From Myxococcaceae bacterium (lineage in GTDB: Bacteria; Myxococcota; Myxococcia; Myxococcales; Myxococcaceae), in assembly GCA_016926755.1 (NCBI GenBank), contig JAFGNZ010000326.1:1-64000 (forward strand): a stretch of DNA of 64,000 nucleotides, written 5' to 3'. The translations under genes and the position numbers were made by a program. The notes under the pieces were generated by a model. The model was not told the origin of the DNA, searched no databases, and worked only from the letters and a program-made list of their open reading frames with translations. Every line of letters begins with the position of its first letter. The stretch's first letter is position 1. Shown here piece by piece: positions 1 to 9,000 of the stretch.

Positions 1-65
1 CAGTTGGCGCCGACGAACCCGAGCAGCACCGCGCCTCCCGCCCCCCTCTACAGAGCATGGGTGGG
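1..65. other. Left edge, no assignable gene
   Basis: These bases lie downstream of the minus-strand immunity-like gene. A short minus-strand frame from a possible GTG at 27-29 reads as a hydrophobic Gly/Val/Leu stretch and runs off the edge, after a purine-rich stretch. That is too little to call a gene. Confidence 0.3.
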
Positions 66-455
66 TCATTTCTGGAGAGCGCTGAAGGTGTGGGGCACCG
101 CGACCACCCGCAGGCACCGGATGCTCAGCCTCCGGGCCATGGAGCGCATGGGGCTGGCGGCATCCGTCCCGGTCCACCCGTTCTCGACGTAAGCTGTCCA
201 AGCGCTGCGTGTCGGGATGAACAGGTGCCGCCCTATCTCCACACCGTTCAGGGGCAGCAGGCTGGAGAGGGTATGCTCCAGGGTGCCCGAGACGGGGAGC
301 ACCTCCACGGTGATGCCACGGGGCGTCATCAGCCCTCTCTGCCACGTGGCGAAGGCTTGCGCCGCCTGCTCCGCACCCAGCTCCAGAAAGCCCATCTCTG
401 AGGTGACAGGCGCCCAACGGTCCTCCAGCAGCAGTCCCTTCATCTCTTGCGTCAT
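66..455 (-). CDS. Probable immunity protein for the adjacent toxin fragment
   Basis: A 129-residue protein with no signal peptide or membrane segment. It starts 11 nt after the stop of the upstream toxin-like gene on the same strand, the usual order in polymorphic toxin/immunity cassettes. I do not recognise a named domain. The N-terminal half is acidic and aromatic, typical of soluble immunity proteins. The C-terminal end, around Arg-Val-Val-Ala-Val-Pro-His-Thr, stops abruptly after a basic Met-Arg-Ser-Met-Ala-Arg-Arg segment, so the gene may be truncated by a premature stop. The role is inferred from position only. It could instead be an unrelated small cytosolic protein. Confidence 0.5.
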   Translation of the reverse strand: MTQEMKGLLLEDRWAPVTSEMGFLELGAEQAAQAFATWQRGLMTPRGITVEVLPVSGTLEHTLSSLLPLNGVEIGRHLFIPTRSAWTAYVENGWTGTDAASPMRSMARRLSIRCLRVVAVPHTFSALQK

Positions 456-466
456 TCAGGCCTGCC

Positions 467-883
467 TCATTCCTCAGGGATGATTATCCGAATGATGGTG
501 GCTTCCGGGTCGTTGGCGGTGAGGCGCGACTGGTGGCCAGGGCCACGGCCCGAAGTGGGTGAGTCGTACTCCACATCGTAGCGGCGGCCCTTGTAATCGA
601 ATTGCAGGTCCGGCCGATTGATTCCCACGCGCTGGCCGTTCTCCAGCGTGAGCTGCTGCTGGTTCACCCGGATGTTCGTGGCGCCTAGCTCGTCCTCCAG
701 GTACTTGATGTCCCTCTGGAGTTGCGCATTTTGCCTGGGGCTAGGGCTAATGGGACGGCCCGTCTTGAGTGGCCTTGGCACCTGCCCCGGGGTGGAGCAA
801 CCAGCCGGGCAATTACGTTCCACCTGGAGTGGGAACGGGGCGCGGAGAACTCTGACGCGGTGTCCGTCTGGCGGACTCCACAC
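467..883 (-). CDS. Orphan polymorphic-toxin C-terminal domain (probable nuclease fold)
   Basis: A 138-residue frame with a GTG start. The first 40 or so residues look like poor coding sequence. From the Gly-Arg-Pro-Ile-Ser-Pro-Ser-Pro segment onward it reads as a compact domain: a helix (PRQNAQLQRDIKYLEDEL), then INRPDLQFDY, YDVEYD, a GRGPGH loop and a final beta strand. The RPD...VEYD arrangement resembles a restriction-endonuclease-like core, but I see no clear catalytic lysine, so nuclease is a guess. There is no delivery domain (Rhs, filamentous hemagglutinin or signal peptide) upstream. This looks like a detached toxin tip, typical of orphan cassettes left by recombination. The real start may lie further inside the frame. 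Confidence 0.5.
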   Translation of the reverse strand: MWSPPDGHRVRVLRAPFPLQVERNCPAGCSTPGQVPRPLKTGRPISPSPRQNAQLQRDIKYLEDELGATNIRVNQQQLTLENGQRVGINRPDLQFDYKGRRYDVEYDSPTSGRGPGHQSRLTANDPEATIIRIIIPEE

Positions 884-946
884 GCTCGGCAGGCCCGCTG
901 CTTTTCCGCTCCTCCGACGGGCTACGGCGATCAGCTACGAACCTCG

Positions 947-968
947 GTATCCGTTCGTCGTGCCCCGT
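947..968 (+). repeat. Short repeat, copy 1
   Basis: A 22-nt unit with core TTCGTCGTGCCCCGT. It matches 1014-1035 at 19 of 22 positions in the same orientation. The function is unknown. It could be a regulator binding site or a remnant of a mobile element end. Confidence 0.45.
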
Positions 969-1013
969 GAGGGCCCCTGGATGAACAGGGCTGCCCACGG
1001 GGCGAGCAGTTGT

Positions 1014-1035
1014 GTATCCACTCGCCGTGCCCCGT
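1014..1035 (+). repeat. Short repeat, copy 2
   Basis: A direct copy of 947-968. Its core CGCCGTGCCCC (1023-1033) pairs perfectly over 11 bp with 1053-1063, leaving a 19-nt loop, so this copy is also one arm of a hairpin. Confidence 0.45.
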
Positions 1036-1048
1036 AGCGGCGGCGTGG

Positions 1049-1066
1049 GGATGGGGCACGGCGAAC
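1049..1066 (-). repeat. Short repeat, inverted copy 3
   Basis: Read on the minus strand it gives GTTCGCCGTGCCCCATCC. This matches copies 1 and 2 in the core and matches the 1842-1859 copy at 16 of 18 positions. It forms the right arm of the hairpin with 1023-1033. Confidence 0.45.
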
Positions 1067-1191
1067 CCTTTCCTTTCTGCCCATGCTTTCCAGCGGCTCG
1101 CCCTTCCGCACGTTCGGGCTGAGGGTTGCGCTATCCTTTGGTGCATGTGTGAGAGTCAACGACCGGGCCGCGTGCCCGCCACGAGGGGGCC

Positions 1192-1797
1192 ATGAGCAGA
1201 TTCTGGGGCGTGATGAGTTGCCTTCTGCTCTGGATGGGGTGCAGCCCGACCAAGCCGTATATGGCTCGACCGGAGCAGCTCTCGGAGTTGCCCGAGGAGA
1301 CCGGGGTCGTCGTCGGCTCGATCGCGCGAGTCTCCTCCATGAGCCTCTATCACACCTTCGTGGTCAGGTTCTCGGACAAGAAGTTTCGGCAAGAGCGCAT
1401 CATTTCCATGAGGCACGTCCCGCGTGGTCCCGAATTCGATTTCTCCGACTTCGAGCGTTCGGGGGACCTCTTTGCGTTCGTGCTCCCCGCGGGAGAGTAC
1501 GCGGTGACGTCCGCCCGCCTCGAGAATAAGGCCGGTGGATTCGAGACCGGGAGCGACGTGTCCATTCCCTTCATGGTCACTTCGGGAAGGATTCTCTATC
1601 TGGGGGAGATCTCCTTCAGCCCGGTGGAGAGCTCTTACGTCGATTCCCGCAGTCGCGTGCCCTTGTTGCAGCGGTTGGTCTTCCGGGACGAGTGGGGCCG
1701 GGACTCCGTGCTGCTCAAGGCCCGGTACCCGAACGTGGCCTGGAGCGAGGCCCTCCTCTCCCCGATGCTGGCCAGCGGCGCGCGCGAGGGCGAGTAG
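1192..1797 (+). CDS. Hypothetical lipoprotein
   Basis: A 201-residue protein with a type II signal peptide. The lipobox LLLWMGC puts the acylated cysteine at residue 17, so the mature protein should be anchored in the envelope. The ATG is preceded by a GAGGGGG Shine-Dalgarno about 3 nt away. The mature part is predicted mostly beta, with an Asp/Phe-rich segment near residue 83 and a conserved-looking LPAGEYAVTSA strand, a pattern seen in carboxypeptidase-regulatory-like or transthyretin-like folds. I do not recognise a family. It stands alone, convergent with the PAP2 gene, and its base composition is a little less GC-rich than the genes to the right, which suits an accessory gene. Confidence 0.75.
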   Translation: MSRFWGVMSCLLLWMGCSPTKPYMARPEQLSELPEETGVVVGSIARVSSMSLYHTFVVRFSDKKFRQERIISMRHVPRGPEFDFSDFERSGDLFAFVLPAGEYAVTSARLENKAGGFETGSDVSIPFMVTSGRILYLGEISFSPVESSYVDSRSRVPLLQRLVFRDEWGRDSVLLKARYPNVAWSEALLSPMLASGAREGE

Positions 1798-1841
1798 TTG
1801 CTCAGGGGCCGCAGTGGTGCGTCCGTAGTAAAAACGTAAGA

Positions 1842-1859
1842 GTTCGCCGTGTCCCATCG
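1842..1859 (+). repeat. Short repeat, copy 4
   Basis: It matches the inverted copy at 1049-1066 (read on the minus strand) at 16 of 18 positions. The repeats therefore flank the lipoprotein gene on both sides in opposite orientation. Confidence 0.4.
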
Positions 1860-1887
1860 CGCGACGAGGGGAGCCACCCATGGGACA
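1850..1887. terminator. Hairpin between convergent genes
   Basis: TGTCCCAT at 1850-1857 pairs perfectly with ATGGGACA at 1880-1887 across a 22-nt loop. It lies between the stop of the lipoprotein gene and the stop of the PAP2 gene. There is no immediate T-tract, so termination is only a possibility. Confidence 0.35.
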
Positions 1888-1915
1888 ACCCCTTGGGTGT
1901 ACTGCTCCCGGTCTT

Positions 1916-2812
1916 TTAGAAGCTCCCCGAGAGCACCAGGGTGTGAGGGCCGCCGCTCACCCGGAGCGAAGTCGTGCCCGGCTGCTGCGCGTCCACGCGC
2001 CCGTGCAATAGCAGCGGGAGCGCCACCCCGAAGGCCGAGCCCATCAGCGCTCCGGTGGCGACGTCCGTGAGGTAGTGCTTGTCCGCCGCCATGCGCAGCA
2101 TCCCCACGGAGGTCGCCAGCGGCAGCCCGGCCACCCAGATCCACATCCGATGCTTGTAGCCGCGCAGCTCGGCCACGGTGCCCGCGGACACCACGAGCGC
2201 GAAGGCCAGGTTCGTGTGGCCGCTATAAAAGGAGAGGTTGTTGTCCGTGGGGTGGGGCGTGAGGCCCTTCTGGTCCTCGGGCAGGACGTGGACGAAGGGG
2301 CGCTCGCGGCCGACGATGAACTTCACCGTCTGGTTGAGCACCGACGACAGAATCGCCGTCTCGAGGATGATGCCCGCGTCCTGGTAGAAGATGCGGTTGC
2401 GCGCGCCGCTTCCGTGCGCCAGGGCGTACTGCGCCCCCAGCACCCCCACGGGGAGCAGCCCGAAGCCCACCACGTTGCTCCAGGTGTCCGCGCGCTTGCG
2501 CTGCGCCTCGGTGGAGCCGGCCAGGCCGCGCCCCCACGTGTCCAGGCCGTTGAGCCGGTCCGTCCCGTCCGCGGCGCGGTCGCACCAGCGGCACGTCTCC
2601 GGGGCGAGCTCCTTCTTCAGAAGGGCCTCGCTGCCTATCCAGAGCACCGCACCTACACCCGTGAGCACCCCATCCCGGGTCCAGTTGAACCGGAGCTCAT
2701 GGACGCCGGGCGCCTGCTCGGCCGCCTGGAGGGCCTCCGGGGGCACGGGAGATGCAGCAAGCAGGGAAGCGATCGCCAGGACACAGTGAGAGGCCAGCAC
2801 GGAAGGAAGCAT
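1916..2812 (-). CDS. PAP2-family phosphatase, membrane-associated
   Basis: A 298-residue member of the phosphatidic acid phosphatase type 2 superfamily, which dephosphorylates lipid phosphates such as undecaprenyl pyrophosphate or phosphatidate at the membrane. The three superfamily motifs are visible: KFIVGRERPF near residue 163 (KxxxxxxRP), FYSGHTN near 196 (the PSGH motif with Tyr for Pro), and RMAADKHYLTDV near 248 (RxxxxxHxxxD). A signal peptide (MLPSVLASHCVLAIASLLAA) sets the ATG at 2812. A longer frame to 2845 would leave only a few bases to the divergent nuclease gene. The N-terminal domain before the motifs has two Cys (CRWC), which is unusual. The substrate cannot be told from sequence. 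Confidence 0.88.
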   Translation of the reverse strand: MLPSVLASHCVLAIASLLAASPVPPEALQAAEQAPGVHELRFNWTRDGVLTGVGAVLWIGSEALLKKELAPETCRWCDRAADGTDRLNGLDTWGRGLAGSTEAQRKRADTWSNVVGFGLLPVGVLGAQYALAHGSGARNRIFYQDAGIILETAILSSVLNQTVKFIVGRERPFVHVLPEDQKGLTPHPTDNNLSFYSGHTNLAFALVVSAGTVAELRGYKHRMWIWVAGLPLATSVGMLRMAADKHYLTDVATGALMGSAFGVALPLLLHGRVDAQQPGTTSLRVSGGPHTLVLSGSF

Positions 2813-2852
2813 AAACGGTGGCACCTCGGACGTTCTACACTCCACTCACGGA

Positions 2853-5800
2853 ATGTCCCGTCCCGGCCGCACCCTCCAGGTCCTCCCCGACGCGAACCGG
2901 CGCCAGCAAGTCCTGCGCGCCGCACGGGAAAAGCGCGGCCTCGTTCTGGGATCGGGTTGTCTGACGTGGGACGAATTCGTCTACGCGCTGGGTGGAGCGG
3001 GCGAGCTCAATCGGCGCCCCTGTGCGGCCCCAACCTCGCGCGTCGTGATCAGCGCGCTGGCGCAGGAGCTGGGGGACACGCCCTTCGGGGACTTCGTGAG
3101 CGAGCCAGCCTTCGCGCGCGCCGCGCTCGAGCTGGTGCTGGACATGAAGGCCGGCCGGCTGACGCCGCGCGAGCTGCAGGACGCCGTCGAGGCCCTCCCT
3201 CCGGAGCGGCGCGCGCGGATCCGCGTGCTCGCGGGCCTGTTCGACGCGTACGAGCGGCGCATGGCCGCGCTGGGGCTCGCGGACCGGGAGGAGGTGCTGC
3301 GGGGCTCGCGCGAGGCGCTCAGGCAGGGCCTGTGGCCCTCGGACTGGAAGGACGTGGAGTCCATCGTCCTTCACGGCGTGTACGACGTGCGCCCGTCCGG
3401 GCTGGAGCTCCTCCTGGCGCTGGCGAAGGTGTGCGAGGCGCGAGGCGTCTCCCTGCGGGTGGAGACGCCGGTGGGCGGCTCTCCGGTGGCGGACGCGGCG
3501 CTGGCCTCGCTCTTCCGCGCCTTCGAGAGCCGCGGCGAGCTGGTGGGCCACGTGGACCTGTTCAAGGCGGATCTCACCTTCGAGGCCCGCCCCCTGGCGG
3601 AGCTGGGCCGCCACCTGTTCTCGCCGCGAGTGCCACGCGGGGCGCTGGCGGCCACGGCGGCGGGCACCCTGAGGATGTGGAGCGTGGGCACGGCGCAGGA
3701 CGAGGCCCGGCAGGTGGCTCGGGACGTGCGGCGGCTCGTGTCGGAGGGGATCGCTCCCGATCGGATCGCCATCGCGTGGCGTGCGCCGGGGGCGGAGGTG
3801 CGGTGGCTGGCCGAGGCGCTCGAGGAGCTGGGCGTGCCGGTGCGCCTGCCCTGGGGTGAGCCGCTCGCGGTGACGGGGCCGGTGCGCCTGGCGCTGGAGC
3901 TGCCGCTGCTCGTGGAGGATGGCTTCCCCTCCGAGCGCGTGGCGGAGCTCGTGGCCAGCCGCTATGCCCCTTCGCTCTCCCGAGGGGGGCCCGAGGCTCC
4001 TGGGACGCTCTTCACGCTGGCCGCGGTGCGGGATGACCGGCTGGGCGCCCAGCGCGGGCGCGGCGCGTATGACGTGCGGCTGGAGGCCCTGGCGCGGCGC
4101 ATGGTGGCCTCCCGGGACGAGCGCGCCCACGCCGCGCGGGTGCTGCGCGAGCGGTGCCTGCGGCTGATGGAGTGGTGCCGCCGCATCCCCGAGGCAGGCA
4201 GCGCGCTGGAGCTGCTGGGGGCGTGGTGGCGCGTGGCGCAGCAGCTCGGGCTGCAGGACTCGGAGGGCCCGCTGGAGCCGCGCGAGGAGGGCTCGCTGGG
4301 GGCGCACGCGCTGGAGGCCCGGGCTCGGGACGACGCCGCGCGCCAGGCCCTGCGACTGCGGGTGGGCGAGCTGGAGCGGGCGCTGCGGAGGGTGGGCGGT
4401 GGCCCGAGGCTGTCCCGGCGCACCTTCGGGCGGTGGCTGGTGGACGCGATGCGGGAGGTGTACCTGCCTGCCCGTGGGCCGGCCTCGGGGGCGGTGGAGG
4501 TGCTGGACGTCCGCGAGCTGCCCGGGAGGACGTTTGGCTTCCTCTTCCTCGCGGGGATGACGGAGGGGCGCTTCCCTGGCCGCGAGGAGCCTCACCCGCT
4601 GCTCGGGGATGCCGAGCGCGCCGAGCTCAACCAGCGCCTGGGGCGGGAGGTGTTCCGCCTCACGGGCGGCGAGTTCGAGGATCGCGCTCCCTGGCGGCTC
4701 ACCGAGGATCGGCTGCTCTTCGCGAGCGCGCTCGTGGCGGCCGAGGAGCAGGTGTGCCTGTCCTACGCGGTGGCGGGGGCAGGGGGGCAGGAGCAGGTGC
4801 CCTCGGCCTTCCTGGAGGAGGTGCGGCGGCTCACGGGCATGACGTGGGAGGCGCGCGCGCTGATGGCCGTGCCTCCGCTGCACGAGGTGCTCACGGAGGC
4901 GGAGCTGCGCCAGCGGGTGGCGCTGGAGACGATGGCGCCCGCGCGGCTGCGCGTCACCGAGCCGGACGTGGCGGGGCCGCTCCTCCGGCGGCGCTTCGAG
5001 GCCGAGCCGTGGTTCTCCGCGGCGCACGAGCTGGCCCGGGTGGAGGTGGAGCGCCTCCACTTCTTCAGCAACCCCTCGAGCCAGGTGGGGCCCCACACGG
5101 GCGAGGTGGATGGGCCGGGAGTGCGCGAGGCGCTCCGGGAGGCGTTCCGCTTCGACATCACGAAGCCGCTGTCGGCCTCGGCGCTGGCGCGCTTCGGCAA
5201 CTGTGGCTTCCAGGGCTTCCTGGCGTACGGGCTGAAGGTGGCCGAGGTGGAGGAGCCGGGCGAGGAGTTCGACGCGCGCGGGCGCGGGACGTTCTGGCAC
5301 CGGGTGGTGGAGGAGGTGTTCCAGCGGCTCAAGGAGAAGGGGCTGCTGGGCAAGGCGCCGGAGGAGATCCCCGAGGCGGTGCTGGCCGAGGCGCTCGACG
5401 AGGCGGTGCGCTACTTCGAGGATCGCTACCACGTGGGGCACCCGGTGCTGTGGCAGCTCGCGAAGGAGCGCGCGCGGGCCATGGTGCGGCGCATCCTGAA
5501 TGACGAGCGGCGCGGCCTGCCCTTCGAGCGTTACCTGCCGGAGGGCTTCGAGCTGAAGTTCGGCCCGGGCGCGGACGAGGACCCCTGGCAGAACGTGTTC
5601 CTCTACGCGGGCGAGGAGGCCATCTACTTCGAGGGGAAGATCGATCGGCTGGACAAGAGCGTGGGAGACGTAGGCGTCATCGACTACAAGTCGGGACGCC
5701 TGGACAAGCGGGCGCTGCGCGAGCGGCTGTTGTCCTCGGACTTCCAGCTCCCGCTCTACCTCTACGCGGCGCGCGCCAGCGGCCATCGGGAGGCTCGCAA

Positions 5801-6071
5801 CGCCGCGTGGTTCTCGCTGCGCACGGGGACGACGCTGCACCTGTCGGAGGTGCTGTCGGAGGCCGAGGTGGAGGCCATGCTCTCCACGGATCCAGCGGAG
5901 CGCGCGCGGCTGGCGGAGGAGGGCGGCCTCAACCTGGCGAACGCGGTGGAGGGGCTGGTGCGCGCGGCGCGCGAGGGGAAGTTCGCGATGCGACCGAAGG
6001 ACTGTGGCGGGTGCGGCTACCGGGCGGTGTGCCGCATCACGGAGCGGCGGGTGGTGGAGGAGAGCGCATGA
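2853..6071 (+). CDS. addB: AddB-like nuclease subunit of a helicase-nuclease
   Basis: A 1072-residue protein with an inactive helicase-like body and a C-terminal RecB-family nuclease. The N-terminus lacks a Walker A loop, as expected of the AddB side. The nuclease core reads GTFWHR, then GKIDRLD and VIDYKSG (catalytic Lys near residue 946), then FQLPLYLYA. One cysteine near residue 783 (GNCGF) and three near 1050 (C-x2-C-x5-C) match the iron-sulfur cluster staple of AddB and RecB-type nucleases. Its stop overlaps the start of the next gene by 4 nt (ATGA), so the two subunits are translationally coupled. Together they would process double-strand ends for RecA-dependent repair. The similarity is to the AddB/RexB group generally, and the exact subfamily is uncertain. 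Confidence 0.9.
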   Translation: MSRPGRTLQVLPDANRRQQVLRAAREKRGLVLGSGCLTWDEFVYALGGAGELNRRPCAAPTSRVVISALAQELGDTPFGDFVSEPAFARAALELVLDMKAGRLTPRELQDAVEALPPERRARIRVLAGLFDAYERRMAALGLADREEVLRGSREALRQGLWPSDWKDVESIVLHGVYDVRPSGLELLLALAKVCEARGVSLRVETPVGGSPVADAALASLFRAFESRGELVGHVDLFKADLTFEARPLAELGRHLFSPRVPRGALAATAAGTLRMWSVGTAQDEARQVARDVRRLVSEGIAPDRIAIAWRAPGAEVRWLAEALEELGVPVRLPWGEPLAVTGPVRLALELPLLVEDGFPSERVAELVASRYAPSLSRGGPEAPGTLFTLAAVRDDRLGAQRGRGAYDVRLEALARRMVASRDERAHAARVLRERCLRLMEWCRRIPEAGSALELLGAWWRVAQQLGLQDSEGPLEPREEGSLGAHALEARARDDAARQALRLRVGELERALRRVGGGPRLSRRTFGRWLVDAMREVYLPARGPASGAVEVLDVRELPGRTFGFLFLAGMTEGRFPGREEPHPLLGDAERAELNQRLGREVFRLTGGEFEDRAPWRLTEDRLLFASALVAAEEQVCLSYAVAGAGGQEQVPSAFLEEVRRLTGMTWEARALMAVPPLHEVLTEAELRQRVALETMAPARLRVTEPDVAGPLLRRRFEAEPWFSAAHELARVEVERLHFFSNPSSQVGPHTGEVDGPGVREALREAFRFDITKPLSASALARFGNCGFQGFLAYGLKVAEVEEPGEEFDARGRGTFWHRVVEEVFQRLKEKGLLGKAPEEIPEAVLAEALDEAVRYFEDRYHVGHPVLWQLAKERARAMVRRILNDERRGLPFERYLPEGFELKFGPGADEDPWQNVFLYAGEEAIYFEGKIDRLDKSVGDVGVIDYKSGRLDKRALRERLLSSDFQLPLYLYAARASGHREARNAAWFSLRTGTTLHLSEVLSEAEVEAMLSTDPAERARLAEEGGLNLANAVEGLVRAAREGKFAMRPKDCGGCGYRAVCRITERRVVEESA

Positions 6072-9000
6072 GCGCGGTGTCTCCCCTGGCGCTGGAGCGC
6101 AACCTCGCGCTCATGGCGGGCGCGGGCGCGGGCAAGACGTACAGCCTGGTGACGATGGTGCTGCACCTGCTCGCGGGGGCGCGCGAGGCGGGCGCTCCGC
6201 TCAGGCCTTCGCGGCTGTGCATGCTGACGTTCACGGACAAGGCCGCGGCGGAGATGCGCGCGCGGACGCGGGCCCGCCTGGACGCGCTGGCGCAGGGCGA
6301 GGCGCAGGAGCCGGAGCTGCGCGCCTCGCTGGAGCGGCTGGGGCGCCCGTTCCCCGCGCAGGACACCTGGCGCGCGCTGCGGGAGGAGCTGGGCGCGGCC
6401 ACGGTGGGCACCTTCCACTCTCTCTGTGGTCAGCTGCTGCGCCGCGCGCCGCCCGGGCTGGGCATCGACCCGGCCTTCGAGGTGCTCGATGAGCTGGAGG
6501 CGCTGGGGCTGGTGCAGGACGTGTGCGAGCGCGTGGTGCTGGACGCGCTGGAGCTGGGCGATGGACAGGTGCGCGAGCTGTGCCAGGAGCTGACGTTCTC
6601 CGGCACGGGGTTCTCCGATGGCCTCGTCGCCTCGCTGAGGCAGGTCTACGGCAAGCTGCGCGAGGAAGGGCTGCGAGCGATCTCCGCGGCCATCTCGAAC
6701 CCGGAGGAGGCCCGACAGGAGCTGGAGGCGCTCTTCCACGAGGCGCTGCGGCAGTGCGCGTCGGCGCGGGAGCTGGACGCGAAGGGCGAGTGGAGCCGCC
6801 TGCGCGCCGCCTGTGAGCGGGCGTTGGAGGGGATGACGCCGGAGAACCTCTTCGAGGCGGAGCGGCTGCCTTCGCTCAAGGCCGCGTTCCTGGCGGACGG
6901 CCGCAACTTCGCGCGGCTGAGCAAGGGCGCGGCGGGCCCCATCCGGGCGCTGTACTGGCTCGTGTTCGGCAAGAGCGACGGCTCGGTGATGCGGCTGGAG
7001 GATGGGTACGCCGCGTGGCGGACCGCGCCCTTCGAGGCCACCTTCCGCGAGCTGCTCCACCGGGTGGAGGTGCGCCACGACGCCGAGTTCGTCCGGCGCA
7101 ACGTCTTCGACTTCACGGCCCTGCTGGTGAAGGCCAGGGATCTGCTGCGCGATCACCCGGCCTTCCGCCGCCAGGTGCAGGAGCGGATGGGCGCGCTGCT
7201 GGTGGACGAGTTCCAGGACACCAACCGCCTGCAGCTCGAGCTGGTGCTGTTGCTGGCGGAGCGGCGCGAGGGAGGGCCGAGGCCGGTGCGCCCGGACGAG
7301 GAGCTGCGGGCCGCGCTCCCGCTGGAGCCCGCGTTCCTGTGCGCGGTGGGTGATCGCAAGCAGTCCATCTACGAGTTCCGCGGCGCGGACGTCTCCGTCT
7401 TCGCGCTGCTGGCGGACAAGATCGTCTCCGAGGGAGGGACGCGAGACTTCCTGCGGCACAACCGTCGCTCGGTGCCGGCGCTGCTGGACTTCTTCAACCG
7501 GGCCTTCGCGGGCGTGTTGGTGGCGAGAGATCCACCACGCCCCTACGAGGTGGCGTACGTCCCCGAGGAGGATGATCTGGCGCCGGTGCGCCGCGCGCTG
7601 GCCGATGGGCCCGCGGTGGAGCGGCTGCTGCTGGGCGAGTCGGAGTCCACGGCGGAGGCCCGCGGCAAGGACGCCGAGGCGGTGGCCATGCGGCTGCGGG
7701 CGATGCTCGCTCCGGGCGCCACGCCCTGTGTGACGAACGAGGACGGCCAGCGCCAGCGCCCCGCGCGCGGCGGAGAGGTGGCCATCCTCCTGAGGACCTT
7801 CACCCACCTGGAGGTGTACCGCCAGGCGCTCATCCGCCACGGCGTCCCGCACCGGGTGCTGCGCGGGCGTGGCTTCTACGGGGCCCAGGAGGTGCTGGAC
7901 CTGGCCTCGCTGCTGGCGCTGCTCTCGGACTCGGACGACACCCTGGCGCTGTCAGCCGTGCTGCGCTCGCCGCTGGTGGGCCTGTCGGACGCCTCGCTCT
8001 TCCGGCTGGCCGGCGAGGAGGGGCTGAGGCTGGAGCGCGTGCGGAAGACGGAGCTGTCCGCGTGCGAGCTGCCTCCTCGCGAACGGATACGGCTGGAGCG
8101 CTTCCTGGCGGCGCTGCCGGCGCTGCGGCGTGAGCGGGATCGGCTCGGGGTGCGCGCCCTGCTGCAGGTGGCCCTGGAGGTGACGGGCTACCGCGAGGCG
8201 ATGGCGGGCACGCCCTACGCGGAGCAGGCCAGCGCCAACATCGACAAGCTGCTGGCGCTCGCGGGCCGGCGGGACGAGCGCGGGACGGGCGGGTGCACGG
8301 CGTTCGCGCGGGAGCTGCGGATGCTCGCCGACGCGGATCCCACCGAGGCGCAGGCGGATCTGCTGGACGCGGGAGATCCGCGCGCGGTGCAGATCCTCAC
8401 GATCCACCGGGCCAAGGGGCTCGAGTGGCCCGTGGTGGTGGTGCCCGCGCTCGGGGGCAAGCGGCGCGTCATGAGCGCCCGCGCCTGGTTCGAGCGCACC
8501 CACGGGCTGGCGCTGCGGCCCTGGCTCCCGGACACGCTGGCGGACTTCCGCTCCCGGCGCTTCGAGCGGGTGAAGGAGGAGCTGAAGGCCCGGGAGCTGG
8601 CCGAGTACCGGCGGCTCCTCTACGTGGCCCTCACCCGCGCTCGGGACATGCTCATCCTCTCCGGCTCCGCGGAGCGGGGGGCCTCGGACTCCTGGTGGCA
8701 CATGCTCGACGCGGGCCTGGGCGCGGACTCGGAGCTGCGCGCGCGGGTGCGGGACGTGGACGTAGACGCACTCCCTCCGCCCGCGGATCCGCTGCCGCCG
8801 AGCGCGGACGAGCTCGAGGAGGCCGCGGCCCGGGTGGAGGCCGCGGTGCAACGGGTTCGAGGGGGAGATACCATGGCCGAGCCAGAAGACGCCTTCTCCT
8901 CGACCGCGTCGCTCCAGGACTTCATGGCCTGCCCGCGGCGCTACCGGTACATGCACCAGCTCGGCATGTGTGGCCCTCACCCATGGGAGCTGCCTTCGCG

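Larger units (their letters stand above)
884..1191. other. Noncoding stretch with short dispersed repeats
   Basis: About 308 nt with no credible gene, between the toxin fragment on the minus strand and the lipoprotein on the plus strand. It holds near-identical 22-nt copies at 947-968 and 1014-1035 (three mismatches) and an inverted partner at 1049-1066. A related copy sits at 1842-1859, beyond the lipoprotein gene. The stretch presumably also carries the lipoprotein promoter, but I cannot pick a convincing -35/-10 pair. Confidence 0.5.

Noticed and set aside
2835-5840. Long open frame on the minus strand opposite addB
   Set aside because: It mirrors the real gene with Arg/His/Leu-rich composition, a usual artefact of high third-position GC. 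No start context or family.
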